Shown: piece after piece, positions 16,778-25,909 of the stretch
Numbering within the stretch: the first letter of the stretch is position 1
How the letters are laid out: each line of letters starts with the position of its first letter
Source: Streptomyces malaysiense
Lineage (GTDB): Bacteria > Actinomycetota > Actinomycetes > Streptomycetales > Streptomycetaceae
NCBI RefSeq assembly: GCF_000980885.2
Contig: NZ_LBDA02000056.1
Coordinates: 124,001-188,000 of the forward strand
Direction of reading: 5' to 3'
Length of the DNA: 64,000 nt
Program-made: the position numbers and the translations under genes
Notes under the pieces: generated by a model
Told to the model about the DNA's origin: nothing
What the model saw: only the letters and a program-made list of their open reading frames with translations
Database searches by the model: none

Positions 16778-18616
16778 GTGGCCGCTGACGCCACGACGAC
16801 GGGGGAACAGCCGTCGTACCACCGGCTCTCGGCAGCCGGTCTCAGGGATCTCGCGCACGGCGAGGGCGATGGCGCGGTCATGGCGGAACTGCTGCGCGCG
16901 GAGCGCAGCCGCCGGCTCCTGTTGCTGCGGGCGCTGCGGGGCGGAGTCCTCGGGGACGGCGTCGGCCCGGACGGCGTGGACTTCTTCGCCCAGGGCTGGG
17001 ACCTGCTGGAACGCGCCCAGTGCCACGCACCCGAGGCGTGCGAGGAACTGCTGATGTCCCCGAACACCGGCATGTGGGTGTCGCTCGCGGTGCGCCGCGT
17101 CCGGGGGCGGGTCTACGAGGACGCGCCGCACTGGGTCGTCCTGGGGCATCTGGCCGCGCTCGCGGCAGCGGCGGCGGCGCGGGCCGGAATGGACTTCGAC
17201 ATCGCCGTTCCGGTGCGCCGCGGCCGGGTGCAGCTGCCCACCCTGGGATGCGCGGCCCTCACCGACCGCGAGCCGTGGGGCGCCGCCCGGGTCACGGGGC
17301 GCGACGGCCGGGTCCGGATCACCGGCGCCGGGGGCGAGGTGGCGGTCCCCGCCGGACCGGACCGGCGCGACCGCGACTGGACACCGGTGCGCCGGATGAC
17401 GCTGGGGACCGGGAGCCGGGCGAAGCCCCTGGTGCTGGAGGAGCTGGACCCCTATCGCACGTTCCCCCGGCCGAGCGGGCCCAGCCCACTGCCCCCGGCG
17501 GAGGCGGCGTACTGGGAGTCGTCGCTCGCCGCGGCCTGGGACGTGCTGCTCCGAGACGAACCGGGGACGGCCGAGGCGATGCGCCGGGGTCTCATATCGG
17601 TGGCGCCGACCCCGGCGAGAGAAAGGTTTCGGCCGCATAGCAGCACGGCCGGTGACGCCTTCGGCGGCGTCACCGCGTCCCGGCCGGACGATGTCGCCCA
17701 GCTCGCCGCGACCCTCGTGCACGAGTTCCAGCACACCAAGCTGGGCGGGCTGATGCACCTGGAGCCGCTGACCGGGCCGCCCGCGGACCCCGAGGAGCCC
17801 GAAACCCTGTTCTACGCCCCCTGGCGTGACGACCCCCGCCCGCTCGGCGGACTGCTCCAGGGCATCTACGCCTTCCTCGGCGTGACCCGCTTCTGGCGCG
17901 CCCACCGGCACACCGCCGACCCGGCCTACGTCTCCCTCGCGCACTTCGAGTTCGCGCTCTGGCGCGGCCAGGTGTGGGCCACGCTCACCGCCGTGCACGG
18001 GCACGAACGGCTCACCCCGCTCGGGCGGTACGTGGTCGAGCGGCTCACCGAGCGCTGTGCCGCGTGGCTGACCGACGAGGTCCCCGCGACGCCGCTGCGC
18101 CTGGCCCAGGAGGCCGCGGCGGACCACCATGCTCGTTGGCGGGCGCACCACTTGCGCCCACCGGCCGAGGCCGTCGAGGAATCCGTCCGCGCCTGGCGGC
18201 AGGGCGCCCCCCGGCCACCGGCGGCCCTTGCCGCCGAACCCCTCCTCGTCCCCGATGCCGAGGCGGGCTTCTCGGACAGCACCGCGGTCCTGGCCCGGTA
18301 CCACCTGAGCGAACCCGACGGACCCTGGCAACGCCCCGGAGCCGTCGACGGCGCCGAGACCGCCGAGGTGCGGCTGATCCTCGGTGAACACACCGAAGCC
18401 CGCGACGCGTTCATCGCCCGGCTGTCGGACAAGGAGGCACCCGTCTCCGCCTGGCCGGGGCTCGGCCGCTCCCTCGCGGCCGAGCCGGCCCGGCGAGCCG
18501 CCGCGGACCTCCTCCTCCAGCACCCCGAGCGTGCCCGCGCCGTGCAGGACGCCATAGCGGTGGCGACGGGCCGCCGCGCGGATCCGGTACGGCTGGCGGC
18601 CTGGCTGGGAGCATGA
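16778..18616 (+). CDS. HExxH-type peptide modification enzyme (putative aKG-dependent hydroxylase)
   Basis: 612 residues from GTG 16778 (GGGGGA 4 bases upstream). The key motif is VHEFQHTKLGGLMHLEPL, with HEFQH near residues 315-319, followed by an LAHFEFALWRGQV segment and a late EAAADHHARW. This matches the HExxH domain of Fxs-type systems; some relatives are iron/2-oxoglutarate-dependent beta-hydroxylases of peptide Asp or aromatic residues. In many loci it is fused to, or next to, the radical SAM enzyme FxsB. Here there is no radical SAM domain in the protein or in the island. The gene converges with FxsT. Confidence 0.75.
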   Translation: MAADATTTGEQPSYHRLSAAGLRDLAHGEGDGAVMAELLRAERSRRLLLLRALRGGVLGDGVGPDGVDFFAQGWDLLERAQCHAPEACEELLMSPNTGMWVSLAVRRVRGRVYEDAPHWVVLGHLAALAAAAAARAGMDFDIAVPVRRGRVQLPTLGCAALTDREPWGAARVTGRDGRVRITGAGGEVAVPAGPDRRDRDWTPVRRMTLGTGSRAKPLVLEELDPYRTFPRPSGPSPLPPAEAAYWESSLAAAWDVLLRDEPGTAEAMRRGLISVAPTPARERFRPHSSTAGDAFGGVTASRPDDVAQLAATLVHEFQHTKLGGLMHLEPLTGPPADPEEPETLFYAPWRDDPRPLGGLLQGIYAFLGVTRFWRAHRHTADPAYVSLAHFEFALWRGQVWATLTAVHGHERLTPLGRYVVERLTERCAAWLTDEVPATPLRLAQEAAADHHARWRAHHLRPPAEAVEESVRAWRQGAPRPPAALAAEPLLVPDAEAGFSDSTAVLARYHLSEPDGPWQRPGAVDGAETAEVRLILGEHTEARDAFIARLSDKEAPVSAWPGLGRSLAAEPARRAAADLLLQHPERARAVQDAIAVATGRRADPVRLAAWLGA

Positions 18617-18686
18617 GGCGGGGAGCCGGCGGCCCCGGAAGAGGGTGACGTGGGGGCCCGCGGCGCGGCGGCGCCCCCACTCCCCG

Positions 18687-21600
18687 TCACAGCGGCAGCG
18701 GATCGATGTCGCAGTTGGCCCGCTCACGCTCCCGGAACTGCACCGTCGCCGGGTGCCGCGTCCCCGAGTCCGCCTGGAGGCGCGGGGCGTCAAGGACGCG
18801 CTCCATGCGGATCAGGGTGTCCTCGCGCAGCGGCCCGCACTCGGCCGCCGCGCCGGTCGCGAGGAGGTCCAGGGACAGGTTGGCGGCGCAGGCGAGCGTG
18901 GTCGGGTGGTCCTCGCCGAAGGAGACCCGGCACAGGGCGAGCGTCTCCTCGCCGCGACGCCGTGCCTCCTCGTGGTGGCCGAGGGCGGCCAGGTCACTGG
19001 CCAGGTTGATGGCGCAGACCAGGGACAGGGGATGCGCCGCGCCGAGCCGGTCGGTGAGTGAACGCAGCGCGGCCTCGTCCAGACGCCGTGCCTCCTCGGG
19101 CTGGCCGAGCAGCCGCAGGGTGACGGCGAGGTCGACATCCGCGGACAGGACGTGCGGGTGGTGCGGGTCGTAGATCTGCCGGTAGCCCTCGCACGCGGTG
19201 AGGCCCCTCGTCCGCGCCGCCTGGAGATCGCCGTTCTGCCGCAGCGCGATCGACAGGGCCAGGGCCGAGGCGAGCGACTGGGGATGGGTCTCGCCGTAGC
19301 GGCGGGTGAAGTGGGCGTGTGCCTCGGCGGCCAGCTCCAGTGACCGGGCGTGGTCCCCCGCTTTGCGGGACGCTTCGCTGAGCTGGCGCTTCGCCTCGAC
19401 CGTGGCCGGGTTGTTCTGGCCGAACACGTTCTCGTAGGCGTTGAGCACGGACTCCTGAAGGGCGAGCGCCCTGACGTAGTCACCGATCTCGCGGGTGTCG
19501 ATGGCGACGTGGTGCTCGGAGTGCAGGGTCCGCCGGTCCTCCCGGCCGTACAGCCGCAGTTTCAGGCTCAGCACCTGTCGGTCCAGTTCCAGCGCGCCGC
19601 TGAAGTCACCCATCAGGCGCAGGCTGACGCAGAGGTTGTGCGAGACGCTGAGTGTGGTCGGGTCGTCCTCGCCGAAGGCCCGGTGCGCCCGGTCGTACGC
19701 GATCCGGTCCAGCTCGGCGCCGGCCGCGAACCTGCCCTCCACGCGCCGCACGGCCGCCTCCAGCTGGAGCGTGTCGATCGCGTCCTCCCGGGTGTCCTCG
19801 CCGTCCGCCGGCGCGGTGCGCTCGTACACCTCCCTCAGGTGGTTCACCAGCCGTGCCGAGTCGTCGAAGCGGCCCACCACCCAGTACATGAAGCAGAGCC
19901 ACTGCCCCATCAGCAGGGTCTGCTGGTCCTCCTCGCCGAAGATGTCCAGCCACGACTTCCACGCCTGCTCGGAGAAGTCGAGCGCCACCTCGTGATCGCC
20001 CCACCAGTACAGGTACCTGGCGATGTTGCTGACCAGCTGCCGTACCCAGGGCTGGTCGGACCTGATCGCGTCAGCGGCGATGGCATGGCTGTAGAGCTCC
20101 GCGTACCGGGGCCAGCTGGAGGGCTCGGACGGCGTCTTGGGGTCCGCGGCCGCCAGCAGGGTGTGCGCCCCGTGCCGCATCCGTGTCTGTTCCTCCGGCG
20201 ACATACGGTTGTTGAGGACCAGCTGCACCAGGCGGTGCATCTCGATGGAGTTCGTACGGTGGTCGATCCGCGCCAGCGAGTACCGGTTGACCTCCCTTAT
20301 GGCGCGGGCGAGCCGCATCGGGTCGTTCAGCGCGGCGTCCAGCTCGGGGAAGATGCTGCTGTTTCCGAGGCCGGAGAAGATCGAGCGGGAGATCGGGTCG
20401 GGCGCGAAGTAGGAGCACAGCTGGAGCAGGCGCAGGGCGGCGGGGCTGCGGGTCTCCAGGTGGTCCAGGGAGACGTTCCAGGCGGCGGCGACGGGGAGCT
20501 GGTAGTCCGGCGGCGGGGCCACCTCCAGCAGCTCCATGCGCTTGTTCTCGAACAGCCGCAGGTACTCGGACGCCGGCATCCCGGTCTCCGCCCGCCAGGC
20601 CGCGGCCTGTTCGAGGGCCAGCGGCAGATCGCCCAGCGCCTCGGCCAGCGCGTCGGCCTCCTCCTCGCGCAGCGGCGGGCCCGAGCGGCGCAGCAGCTCC
20701 TTGCTCTCCTCGCGGGTGAACACGTCCACCTCGAGGGAGCCGCCCACCTGCCCCCAGCGCCGGTTGCGGGAGGTGACGAGAATGGTGCCGTGCCCGCCCT
20801 GCGGGAAGTAATGGCGCACCTGTTCGGGGTTGTCGGCGTTGTCGAAGATGAGCAGCCAGCGCGCGTAGGGCCGGCCCTCCCGCAGCGCCTCCCGGACGGC
20901 CGGGCCCGCGATGTTGGCCTCGGTGGTCGTCACCAGGCCCAGCCGCTGGGCCAGTTCCACCAGCGCCTGGCCGATCTGTCCGGGCCGTTCCGAGGGGATC
21001 CACCACACGATGTCGTACTCGGACTGGTGCCGGTAGGCGTACTCGATCGCGAGCTGGGTCTTGCCGACGCCGCCCATGCCGTGGATCGCCTCCGGCAGCA
21101 CCGTGGTGGTGCCCTCCCGAAGCCGCTGGTCGAGCAGTTCGAGCAACGCGTCGCGCCCGGTGAAGTTGGGGTTGCGCGGCGGTAGGTTCCCCCAGACGCG
21201 CGGCTGCGCGGTGCGCTCTCCCTCCGCGGTCTCCTGAGGCGGTGTCGGCATCGATGAGGCTCCTTCGGAAACGGTCCGGGATCGCGGCCCGGCGGCGGGC
21301 CCGCCCGCGTCGGCGGCCGGGGCGGACGGCGCGGATCCCGTGGATGTGCGGCGCGTCTTGTCCAGGGTGAACTTCTCCAGGCTGACTGCGTAGCGCCGAT
21401 CGTGCCAGCTCAGCACCTTGGCCAGCATCGCGGCACGCTGGTCGTACCGCCCCGACAGGGCGCGCAGCGCGGTCAGCTCCACCCGGAGGAAGACGATGTT
21501 GCGGCTGTTGACGCCGGGCATGGCCAGCGTGTCCAGCGGTTCGTCGGGGGCGGGCAGCAGGGAACGGGTCGCCTCGGCACGGGCCAATAACCCCCGGACG

Positions 21601-22658
21601 TCGTACAGCACCCGGGCGGTCGCGCTGCGGCGCCCCAGCGCCAGCAGTTCCTCGCGTACATCGGGCGCGAAGTCGAACACCACGTCCGTCGGGCCGTCAC
21701 CGCGCGCCGGTACAGGCCGTACCAGACCGCTCATCAGCAGCTCGGAGACGTGCACCGGGCCCGCGTCCGGCGTGGCGGCGACGAGCGACCGGATGACGGG
21801 CAGGCTCAGCGGCGCGGCGGCCAGCCGGGTCGCCAGGGTGAACGCCGTCGGGCTGGCAGCGGCCCGGAAATCGGAGACGCGTTCGGCGGCGGGCACCGGG
21901 CTGTGCGGATCGGGCACGTCCTGCGCCCAGGGCAGGGCACGTGCCGCGTCGGGCCTGCTCTTCCACTCCCGTGCCTGCACGGCGGCCAGATCCAGCCACT
22001 CGGATTCGGCGCCGGAGACCAGCCGGAGCAGCACGGCCGCCCACCGCTCGGACAGCGCCAGCACCGGTACGGCGACGGGGGCGGACGCCTCCGCCTCCGT
22101 GTCCTGTCCCCCGTCCTCCCCCGAACCGGCCGGGGTCTCGCGCTCGGCCCAGCTCCAGGCGCTGTTGGCCGCCCACGGGCGCGGGGAGCGCACGCGTACC
22201 CGGGACACGTCGAGGCCGGTGCGGAACCACAGGTGCGGGGGCAGCAGATGGGCCACGGCGACCGGTTGCGCGCGTCCCCATTCGCGCAGCAGCGGATGCA
22301 CGGTGCCCAGGCGCCAGCCGGTCGCGATGCCGTCGGTCAGCACCAGTACCACCCGGCGCACGCCCACGCCCGGCGCGCCCAGCGGCTCCTCGGCGCGCAC
22401 CTGCGCCGGGTCCGGCTCGTCGGTGCCCAGCAGCCGCACCACCCACGTCCGGGTGAACCGCCCCGCCCGCTCCAGTTCCTCGACCAGATCACCCTGGACG
22501 GCCCCGTCCCACACCCGCATCGTGGGATGCGCGTCGACGACGAGCACCGCCTCCACCGGATGCGTCCCGCCCTCCCGGCCGAGCCGGCTCAGCACACGGG
22601 CGGCCTCCCGGCGGGCCCGCGCGGCCTTGGCCGGCCGCTGTTCGTCGTCATCGTGCAT
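18687..22658 (-). CDS. fxsT: FxsT: SAV_2336-like N-domain, NB-ARC ATPase, TPR
   Basis: 1323 residues from ATG 22658 (MHDDDEQRP); the open frame reaches 22859 but the extra 67 residues look non-coding. The N-terminal third is a SAV_2336-type region. A low-complexity linker follows, then a STAND ATPase with Walker A HGMGGVGKTQ near residue 522 and a LLIFDNAD Walker B. The C-terminal ~500 residues are tetratricopeptide repeats with recurring FGEDHPTTL/YGxTHPQSL motifs. This architecture is the FxSxx-COOH system TPR protein. Codon 357 is TTA (21588-21590), so translation should depend on bldA tRNA. It is thought to be a signal-sensing switch in conflict or peptide systems. Confidence 0.85.
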   Translation of the reverse strand: MHDDDEQRPAKAARARREAARVLSRLGREGGTHPVEAVLVVDAHPTMRVWDGAVQGDLVEELERAGRFTRTWVVRLLGTDEPDPAQVRAEEPLGAPGVGVRRVVLVLTDGIATGWRLGTVHPLLREWGRAQPVAVAHLLPPHLWFRTGLDVSRVRVRSPRPWAANSAWSWAERETPAGSGEDGGQDTEAEASAPVAVPVLALSERWAAVLLRLVSGAESEWLDLAAVQAREWKSRPDAARALPWAQDVPDPHSPVPAAERVSDFRAAASPTAFTLATRLAAAPLSLPVIRSLVAATPDAGPVHVSELLMSGLVRPVPARGDGPTDVVFDFAPDVREELLALGRRSATARVLYDVRGLLARAEATRSLLPAPDEPLDTLAMPGVNSRNIVFLRVELTALRALSGRYDQRAAMLAKVLSWHDRRYAVSLEKFTLDKTRRTSTGSAPSAPAADAGGPAAGPRSRTVSEGASSMPTPPQETAEGERTAQPRVWGNLPPRNPNFTGRDALLELLDQRLREGTTTVLPEAIHGMGGVGKTQLAIEYAYRHQSEYDIVWWIPSERPGQIGQALVELAQRLGLVTTTEANIAGPAVREALREGRPYARWLLIFDNADNPEQVRHYFPQGGHGTILVTSRNRRWGQVGGSLEVDVFTREESKELLRRSGPPLREEEADALAEALGDLPLALEQAAAWRAETGMPASEYLRLFENKRMELLEVAPPPDYQLPVAAAWNVSLDHLETRSPAALRLLQLCSYFAPDPISRSIFSGLGNSSIFPELDAALNDPMRLARAIREVNRYSLARIDHRTNSIEMHRLVQLVLNNRMSPEEQTRMRHGAHTLLAAADPKTPSEPSSWPRYAELYSHAIAADAIRSDQPWVRQLVSNIARYLYWWGDHEVALDFSEQAWKSWLDIFGEEDQQTLLMGQWLCFMYWVVGRFDDSARLVNHLREVYERTAPADGEDTREDAIDTLQLEAAVRRVEGRFAAGAELDRIAYDRAHRAFGEDDPTTLSVSHNLCVSLRLMGDFSGALELDRQVLSLKLRLYGREDRRTLHSEHHVAIDTREIGDYVRALALQESVLNAYENVFGQNNPATVEAKRQLSEASRKAGDHARSLELAAEAHAHFTRRYGETHPQSLASALALSIALRQNGDLQAARTRGLTACEGYRQIYDPHHPHVLSADVDLAVTLRLLGQPEEARRLDEAALRSLTDRLGAAHPLSLVCAINLASDLAALGHHEEARRRGEETLALCRVSFGEDHPTTLACAANLSLDLLATGAAAECGPLREDTLIRMERVLDAPRLQADSGTRHPATVQFRERERANCDIDPLPL

Positions 22659-22931
22659 GGGTGCTCTCAAGGCGCCGTAGTGACGGTGAGAGTGCTGTGG
22701 AGTCCCGCAGACTCCAGGCATGCGTGACATCCACGCTCCAAGCCTGGCAGCGTGGGCACCCCCGAAGCAAGGACGCACGGGAGCACGCGGACGGTGTACG
22801 CCGCGGCATGGCGGGAGCAGGGCGGCGGACGGGGGACGGACGCGCGCCGGTGGAATCACGCTGGTGCATGTCGGGCACCCCCACTCACGACGCGCGGACG
22901 GTCGGTGGACACGCGGACCCGGCCGGCCGGC

Positions 22932-24416
22932 TCACGGCTTCACCGGCGCGTGCGCGGGCCCCGGTGGCTCGGGCTTGCGCTCCGGATCGTCGAGCAGGAT
23001 CGCCAGATGGCGCCCCACATGGTTGTCCCACCCCTCCGGCCCCATGGCCAGTGCCTCCTTGCGCCAACGTCCGGTCCGCTCCAGCAGCCCGGCCAGCCCC
23101 CGGTCCTGCACGATCTCGGCCACCGCCTCCTTGAAGGCGGGATCCGAGCAGTCGCCGCGGTGCCAGATCATGGCCGGAACTCCCGCCCGCAGCCCCGCCA
23201 GATACTCCTGGCGGCTGATGGCGGAGTCCGTGCCGGGCGGCTCGCTGAGGACCAGGCAGACGGCCCGCTCGTCCTCCTTCAGCTCCCGCTCCAGGTGGAA
23301 GTGCGAGTGGCCGGGGCGGTTCCAGTACGAGTGCGTCTCCGCCGGACGCTCCTTGAGCTGGCGCCACTTGTTGTGCCAGGGCCGGTGCCATGCGGCCTTG
23401 CGCAGCCGTTCGAAACTGCGGATGAGGACCGTGTAGTCCATCACCAGGGGAGTGGGCGAGGCGGAGTCCGCCTCCTTGTGCCACCACTCGACCGGTTCCC
23501 CCAACAGCTCCCACGGAAGGATGAATTCGAGTACGACGGGTTGCCGCAGGTCCGACCAGCGTTCCTCGGTCTGCTCGATGAGCGTGTCCACCTCGGCCGG
23601 CAGGTCGTCGCGGTGCAGGTGCAGCGTCTCGCCGGGCACGGGGTGCCAGCTCTCCGCGTCCGACTGGCGCCAGTGGGAGAGGTAGTACCGGTCGGGGTCG
23701 ACCCCGTCCGGCTCGAATTGGATCATCAGATAAGCAGGCATGAGTGAGACCGGCTGATCGGTGATGCTGTCGTGCTGCCACTCGGCCATCTGGTCCTCGA
23801 AGCCCCAGGCGCGGGCCTGTCTGCGGTTCCAGCGCCGCAGCCGCTCGGCGGCCTCCCGCAGTCCGTCCTCGACCAGCTGGTCCGCGGCCAGCGACAGGAA
23901 CGCCATGCTCACGGGCAGTTCCCGTGCCGCCGAGTTGCCGCCGGCCAGGCGTAAGAACACCGCCCAGCCCGTGTCGCACCAGGCGGGCAGCTCCTGGGTG
24001 CGGGAGCGGCTCGCCCGGCGCGCCATCGCCGCGAGCGTCGCCGAGGAGCGCAGTTCCATCAGGTCGGGGCGCAGCGGGTGCAGGTCGGCGCCGTCGAAGA
24101 AGTCGACCGCCTCCCACTCGTCCACCAGGCGGAGCAACGCCAGCACGGTGACGGACCGCTCCTCCACATAGCCGAGGCAGCGCACCAGGCAGGGCAGTCC
24201 GTCGGGGATCCGTGTGCACGTCTCCACCAGCTGGAGCAGGTACGGGCGCAGCGTTCTGTTCCGCAACGGCTCCACGGGCGCGCCCAGTTCCTGGCTCAGC
24301 ATGGTCACCAGCAGGTCGGCACTGGCCGGGTGCCGCAGGGTGGCCGATTCCTGGAGCGCGTCGACGACCTTGGCCACCAATTCGTTGCGAACCCGCGCGG
24401 GGTTCCGTCCTTCCAC
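22932..24416 (-). CDS. EAD2-VMAP protein (effector-associated domain plus VMAP-C-like)
   Basis: 494 residues. Residues about 8-95 form an EAD2 domain (ELVAKVVDAL, LLVTMLSQEL, LVETCTRIPDGLPCLV) that aligns with the C-terminus of the protease at 15398-16441. The remainder matches VMAP (vWA-MoxR-associated protein) middle and C-terminal regions, including EFILPWELLGEPVEWW and the later LVLSEPPGTDS. Codon 155 is TTA (23952-23954). VMAP proteins are classed with ternary NTP-dependent conflict systems. The vWA and MoxR partners are absent from the window, so it probably works with the protease and FxsT. Confidence 0.75.
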   Translation of the reverse strand: MEGRNPARVRNELVAKVVDALQESATLRHPASADLLVTMLSQELGAPVEPLRNRTLRPYLLQLVETCTRIPDGLPCLVRCLGYVEERSVTVLALLRLVDEWEAVDFFDGADLHPLRPDLMELRSSATLAAMARRASRSRTQELPAWCDTGWAVFLRLAGGNSAARELPVSMAFLSLAADQLVEDGLREAAERLRRWNRRQARAWGFEDQMAEWQHDSITDQPVSLMPAYLMIQFEPDGVDPDRYYLSHWRQSDAESWHPVPGETLHLHRDDLPAEVDTLIEQTEERWSDLRQPVVLEFILPWELLGEPVEWWHKEADSASPTPLVMDYTVLIRSFERLRKAAWHRPWHNKWRQLKERPAETHSYWNRPGHSHFHLERELKEDERAVCLVLSEPPGTDSAISRQEYLAGLRAGVPAMIWHRGDCSDPAFKEAVAEIVQDRGLAGLLERTGRWRKEALAMGPEGWDNHVGRHLAILLDDPERKPEPPGPAHAPVKP

Positions 24417-24546
24417 CCCCGTGACCTCCGATCGTCACCTGCCGCCGGTTCTCTCCCACTGACGGTGCCGACCAGCGTACGGCCGGCCGTCCCGCCACGT
24501 CAGCGTGTCGGGACAGCGCGGCGGCCGTACCGCCTCGGCGCCCCGG

Positions 24547-24855
24547 TCAGCGTTCTCCCTCTTCTTCCTCCCCCGAGATGAGCACCTTCACGTGTGTGCC
24601 GTCCGGCGCGACGAGTCTCGGGTGCAGGGCGAGGCGGATCCGATGGGTGCGCGAGGACTCCGACTGCCCCTCGGCACCGGCCTCCACCACCCAGAACCGC
24701 ACCTTCGCGCCGACCCCGCCCTTGCGGCTCACCACGACGTCCGCCTCGACCTCGACGGTCCCGAGCTCGAACCGCACGATTCCGGACGGACCCTCGGCCA
24801 GGGCGGCGTTCAGCTCCTGGCCCAACTCCCTGATCATTTCCGCCAGTTCGATCAC
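24547..24855 (-). CDS. Trypsin-co-occurring domain (Trypco2) protein
   Basis: 102 residues, all one domain: MIELAEMIRELGQELNAALAEG, VRFELGTVEVEADV, then GAGAKVRFWVVEAGAEG-like residues (GVGAKVRFWVVEAGAEG). This is the Trypco2 family, named for neighbouring trypsin-like proteases, which fits the EAD2 protease 8 kb away. It is the first gene of the minus-strand run Trypco2 - VMAP - FxsT. Biochemical role unknown. Confidence 0.8.
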   Translation of the reverse strand: MIELAEMIRELGQELNAALAEGPSGIVRFELGTVEVEADVVVSRKGGVGAKVRFWVVEAGAEGQSESSRTHRIRLALHPRLVAPDGTHVKVLISGEEEEGER

Positions 24856-25141
24856 ATGCCGATCCTATCGGGCCGGACGTCCCGATGGGGTGTGAAAGAG
24901 CGTCAGATCTTCGTGCCCCGGCGTCGCGCCGGCCCGCCGGGCGGGGCCTGCCGGAGAGCCGGCGGGCGATCCGCGGCGACGTTCTTCGTACGACCGGACA
25001 TGCATAGTTGACCGCCGTGAGGAGCAGCGATCGTGGCATATACCGGCCGAATGATTGACAAGCCATAACTCACCTGTTTTTCCGGGCGTTCACCTCCGTG
25101 CGGGCGAGTGCCCGCGCTCAAGTCTGGAAGGCAGGGAACCT

Positions 25142-25831
25142 ATGAAACGGGTTACCCGAAACGGTGTGATCGCCCTCGTGGCCGCCTCGGGTGCGATCGC
25201 TGTGGCGGGGCCGGTGTACGCCGACTCCACGGCGGACGGCGCCGCGGTCGGCTCACCGGGGCTGATCTCCGGCAACGGGATCCAGCTCCCGGTGCACGTT
25301 CCGGTGAACGTGTGCGGGGACACGGTGAACGTGGTGGGGCTCCTCAACCCCGCGATGGGCAACAGCTGCGCCAACACGGGCGGCGGCGGTACCACCGGCG
25401 GCGCGGTCAACGGGGGCGGGGCCACGGCGGCCTCGGCCGAGCAGGGCTCGCCGGGGGCGGTGTCCGGCAACGGCGTGCAGCTGCCGATCGATCTGCCGGT
25501 GAACATCAGCGGCGACAGCGTCAACGTGGTGGGGCTCCTCAACCCCGTCTTCGGCAACCACTCCGAGAACACGTCGAGCACCCAGGCCACGCAGCCGGTG
25601 ACGCCGCCGCGGGCCACCCCGCCGGTGCACACCGCGCCGCCGGTCCACCCGCAGCCGCAGGTGCCGCCCGCGCGCACGGCCCCCGAGCCGCCCGCGGCCG
25701 CGCACCGGCCGACGGGCGCCCTCGCCCACACGGGCGCCGACGGCACCCTCACGGCCGCGTTCGCGGGCGCCGCCTCGCTGGCCGGCGGAGCGGCCCTGTA
25801 CCGGCGCTTCCGCGCGGGAGCCGCGCGCTGA
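25142..25831 (+). CDS. Long chaplin with two chaplin domains and LAXTG sorting signal
   Basis: 229 residues from ATG 25142. A Sec signal peptide ends near residue 27 (VYA). Chaplin domain 1 spans about 34-78 with Cys58 and Cys76; domain 2 spans about 98-143, where the equivalent positions are Ser123 and Ser141. A Pro-rich spacer is followed by LAHTG, a hydrophobic stretch and RRFRAGAAR, a class E sortase substrate. Long chaplins are anchored to the cell wall and help aerial hyphae become hydrophobic. Loss of both cysteines in one domain is unusual. Confidence 0.92.
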   Translation: MKRVTRNGVIALVAASGAIAVAGPVYADSTADGAAVGSPGLISGNGIQLPVHVPVNVCGDTVNVVGLLNPAMGNSCANTGGGGTTGGAVNGGGATAASAEQGSPGAVSGNGVQLPIDLPVNISGDSVNVVGLLNPVFGNHSENTSSTQATQPVTPPRATPPVHTAPPVHPQPQVPPARTAPEPPAAAHRPTGALAHTGADGTLTAAFAGAASLAGGAALYRRFRAGAAR

Positions 25832-25850
25832 TCCGCACCGCTCGGCACAG

Positions 25851-25890
25851 CGGGAAGGCCCCGCGGGACACGTCCCGCGGGGCCTTCCCG
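25851..25890. terminator. Bidirectional hairpin between chaplin and membrane protein
   Basis: A perfect 19-base inverted repeat (25851-25869 with 25872-25890; arms begin CGGGAAGGCC and end GGCCTTCCCG). It lies exactly between two converging genes, 20 bases after each stop. Confidence 0.85.
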
Positions 25891-25909
25891 TCAGCGGCGG
25901 AGGACTCCG

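Noticed and set aside
19350..21185. 611-codon plus-strand frame inside fxsT
   Set aside because: Antisense shadow of the TPR and NB-ARC regions, no ribosome site or motif.
22659..22859. N-terminal extension of FxsT
   Set aside because: 67 residues rich in Pro/Arg/Cys with no family match; ATG 22658 begins the conserved part.
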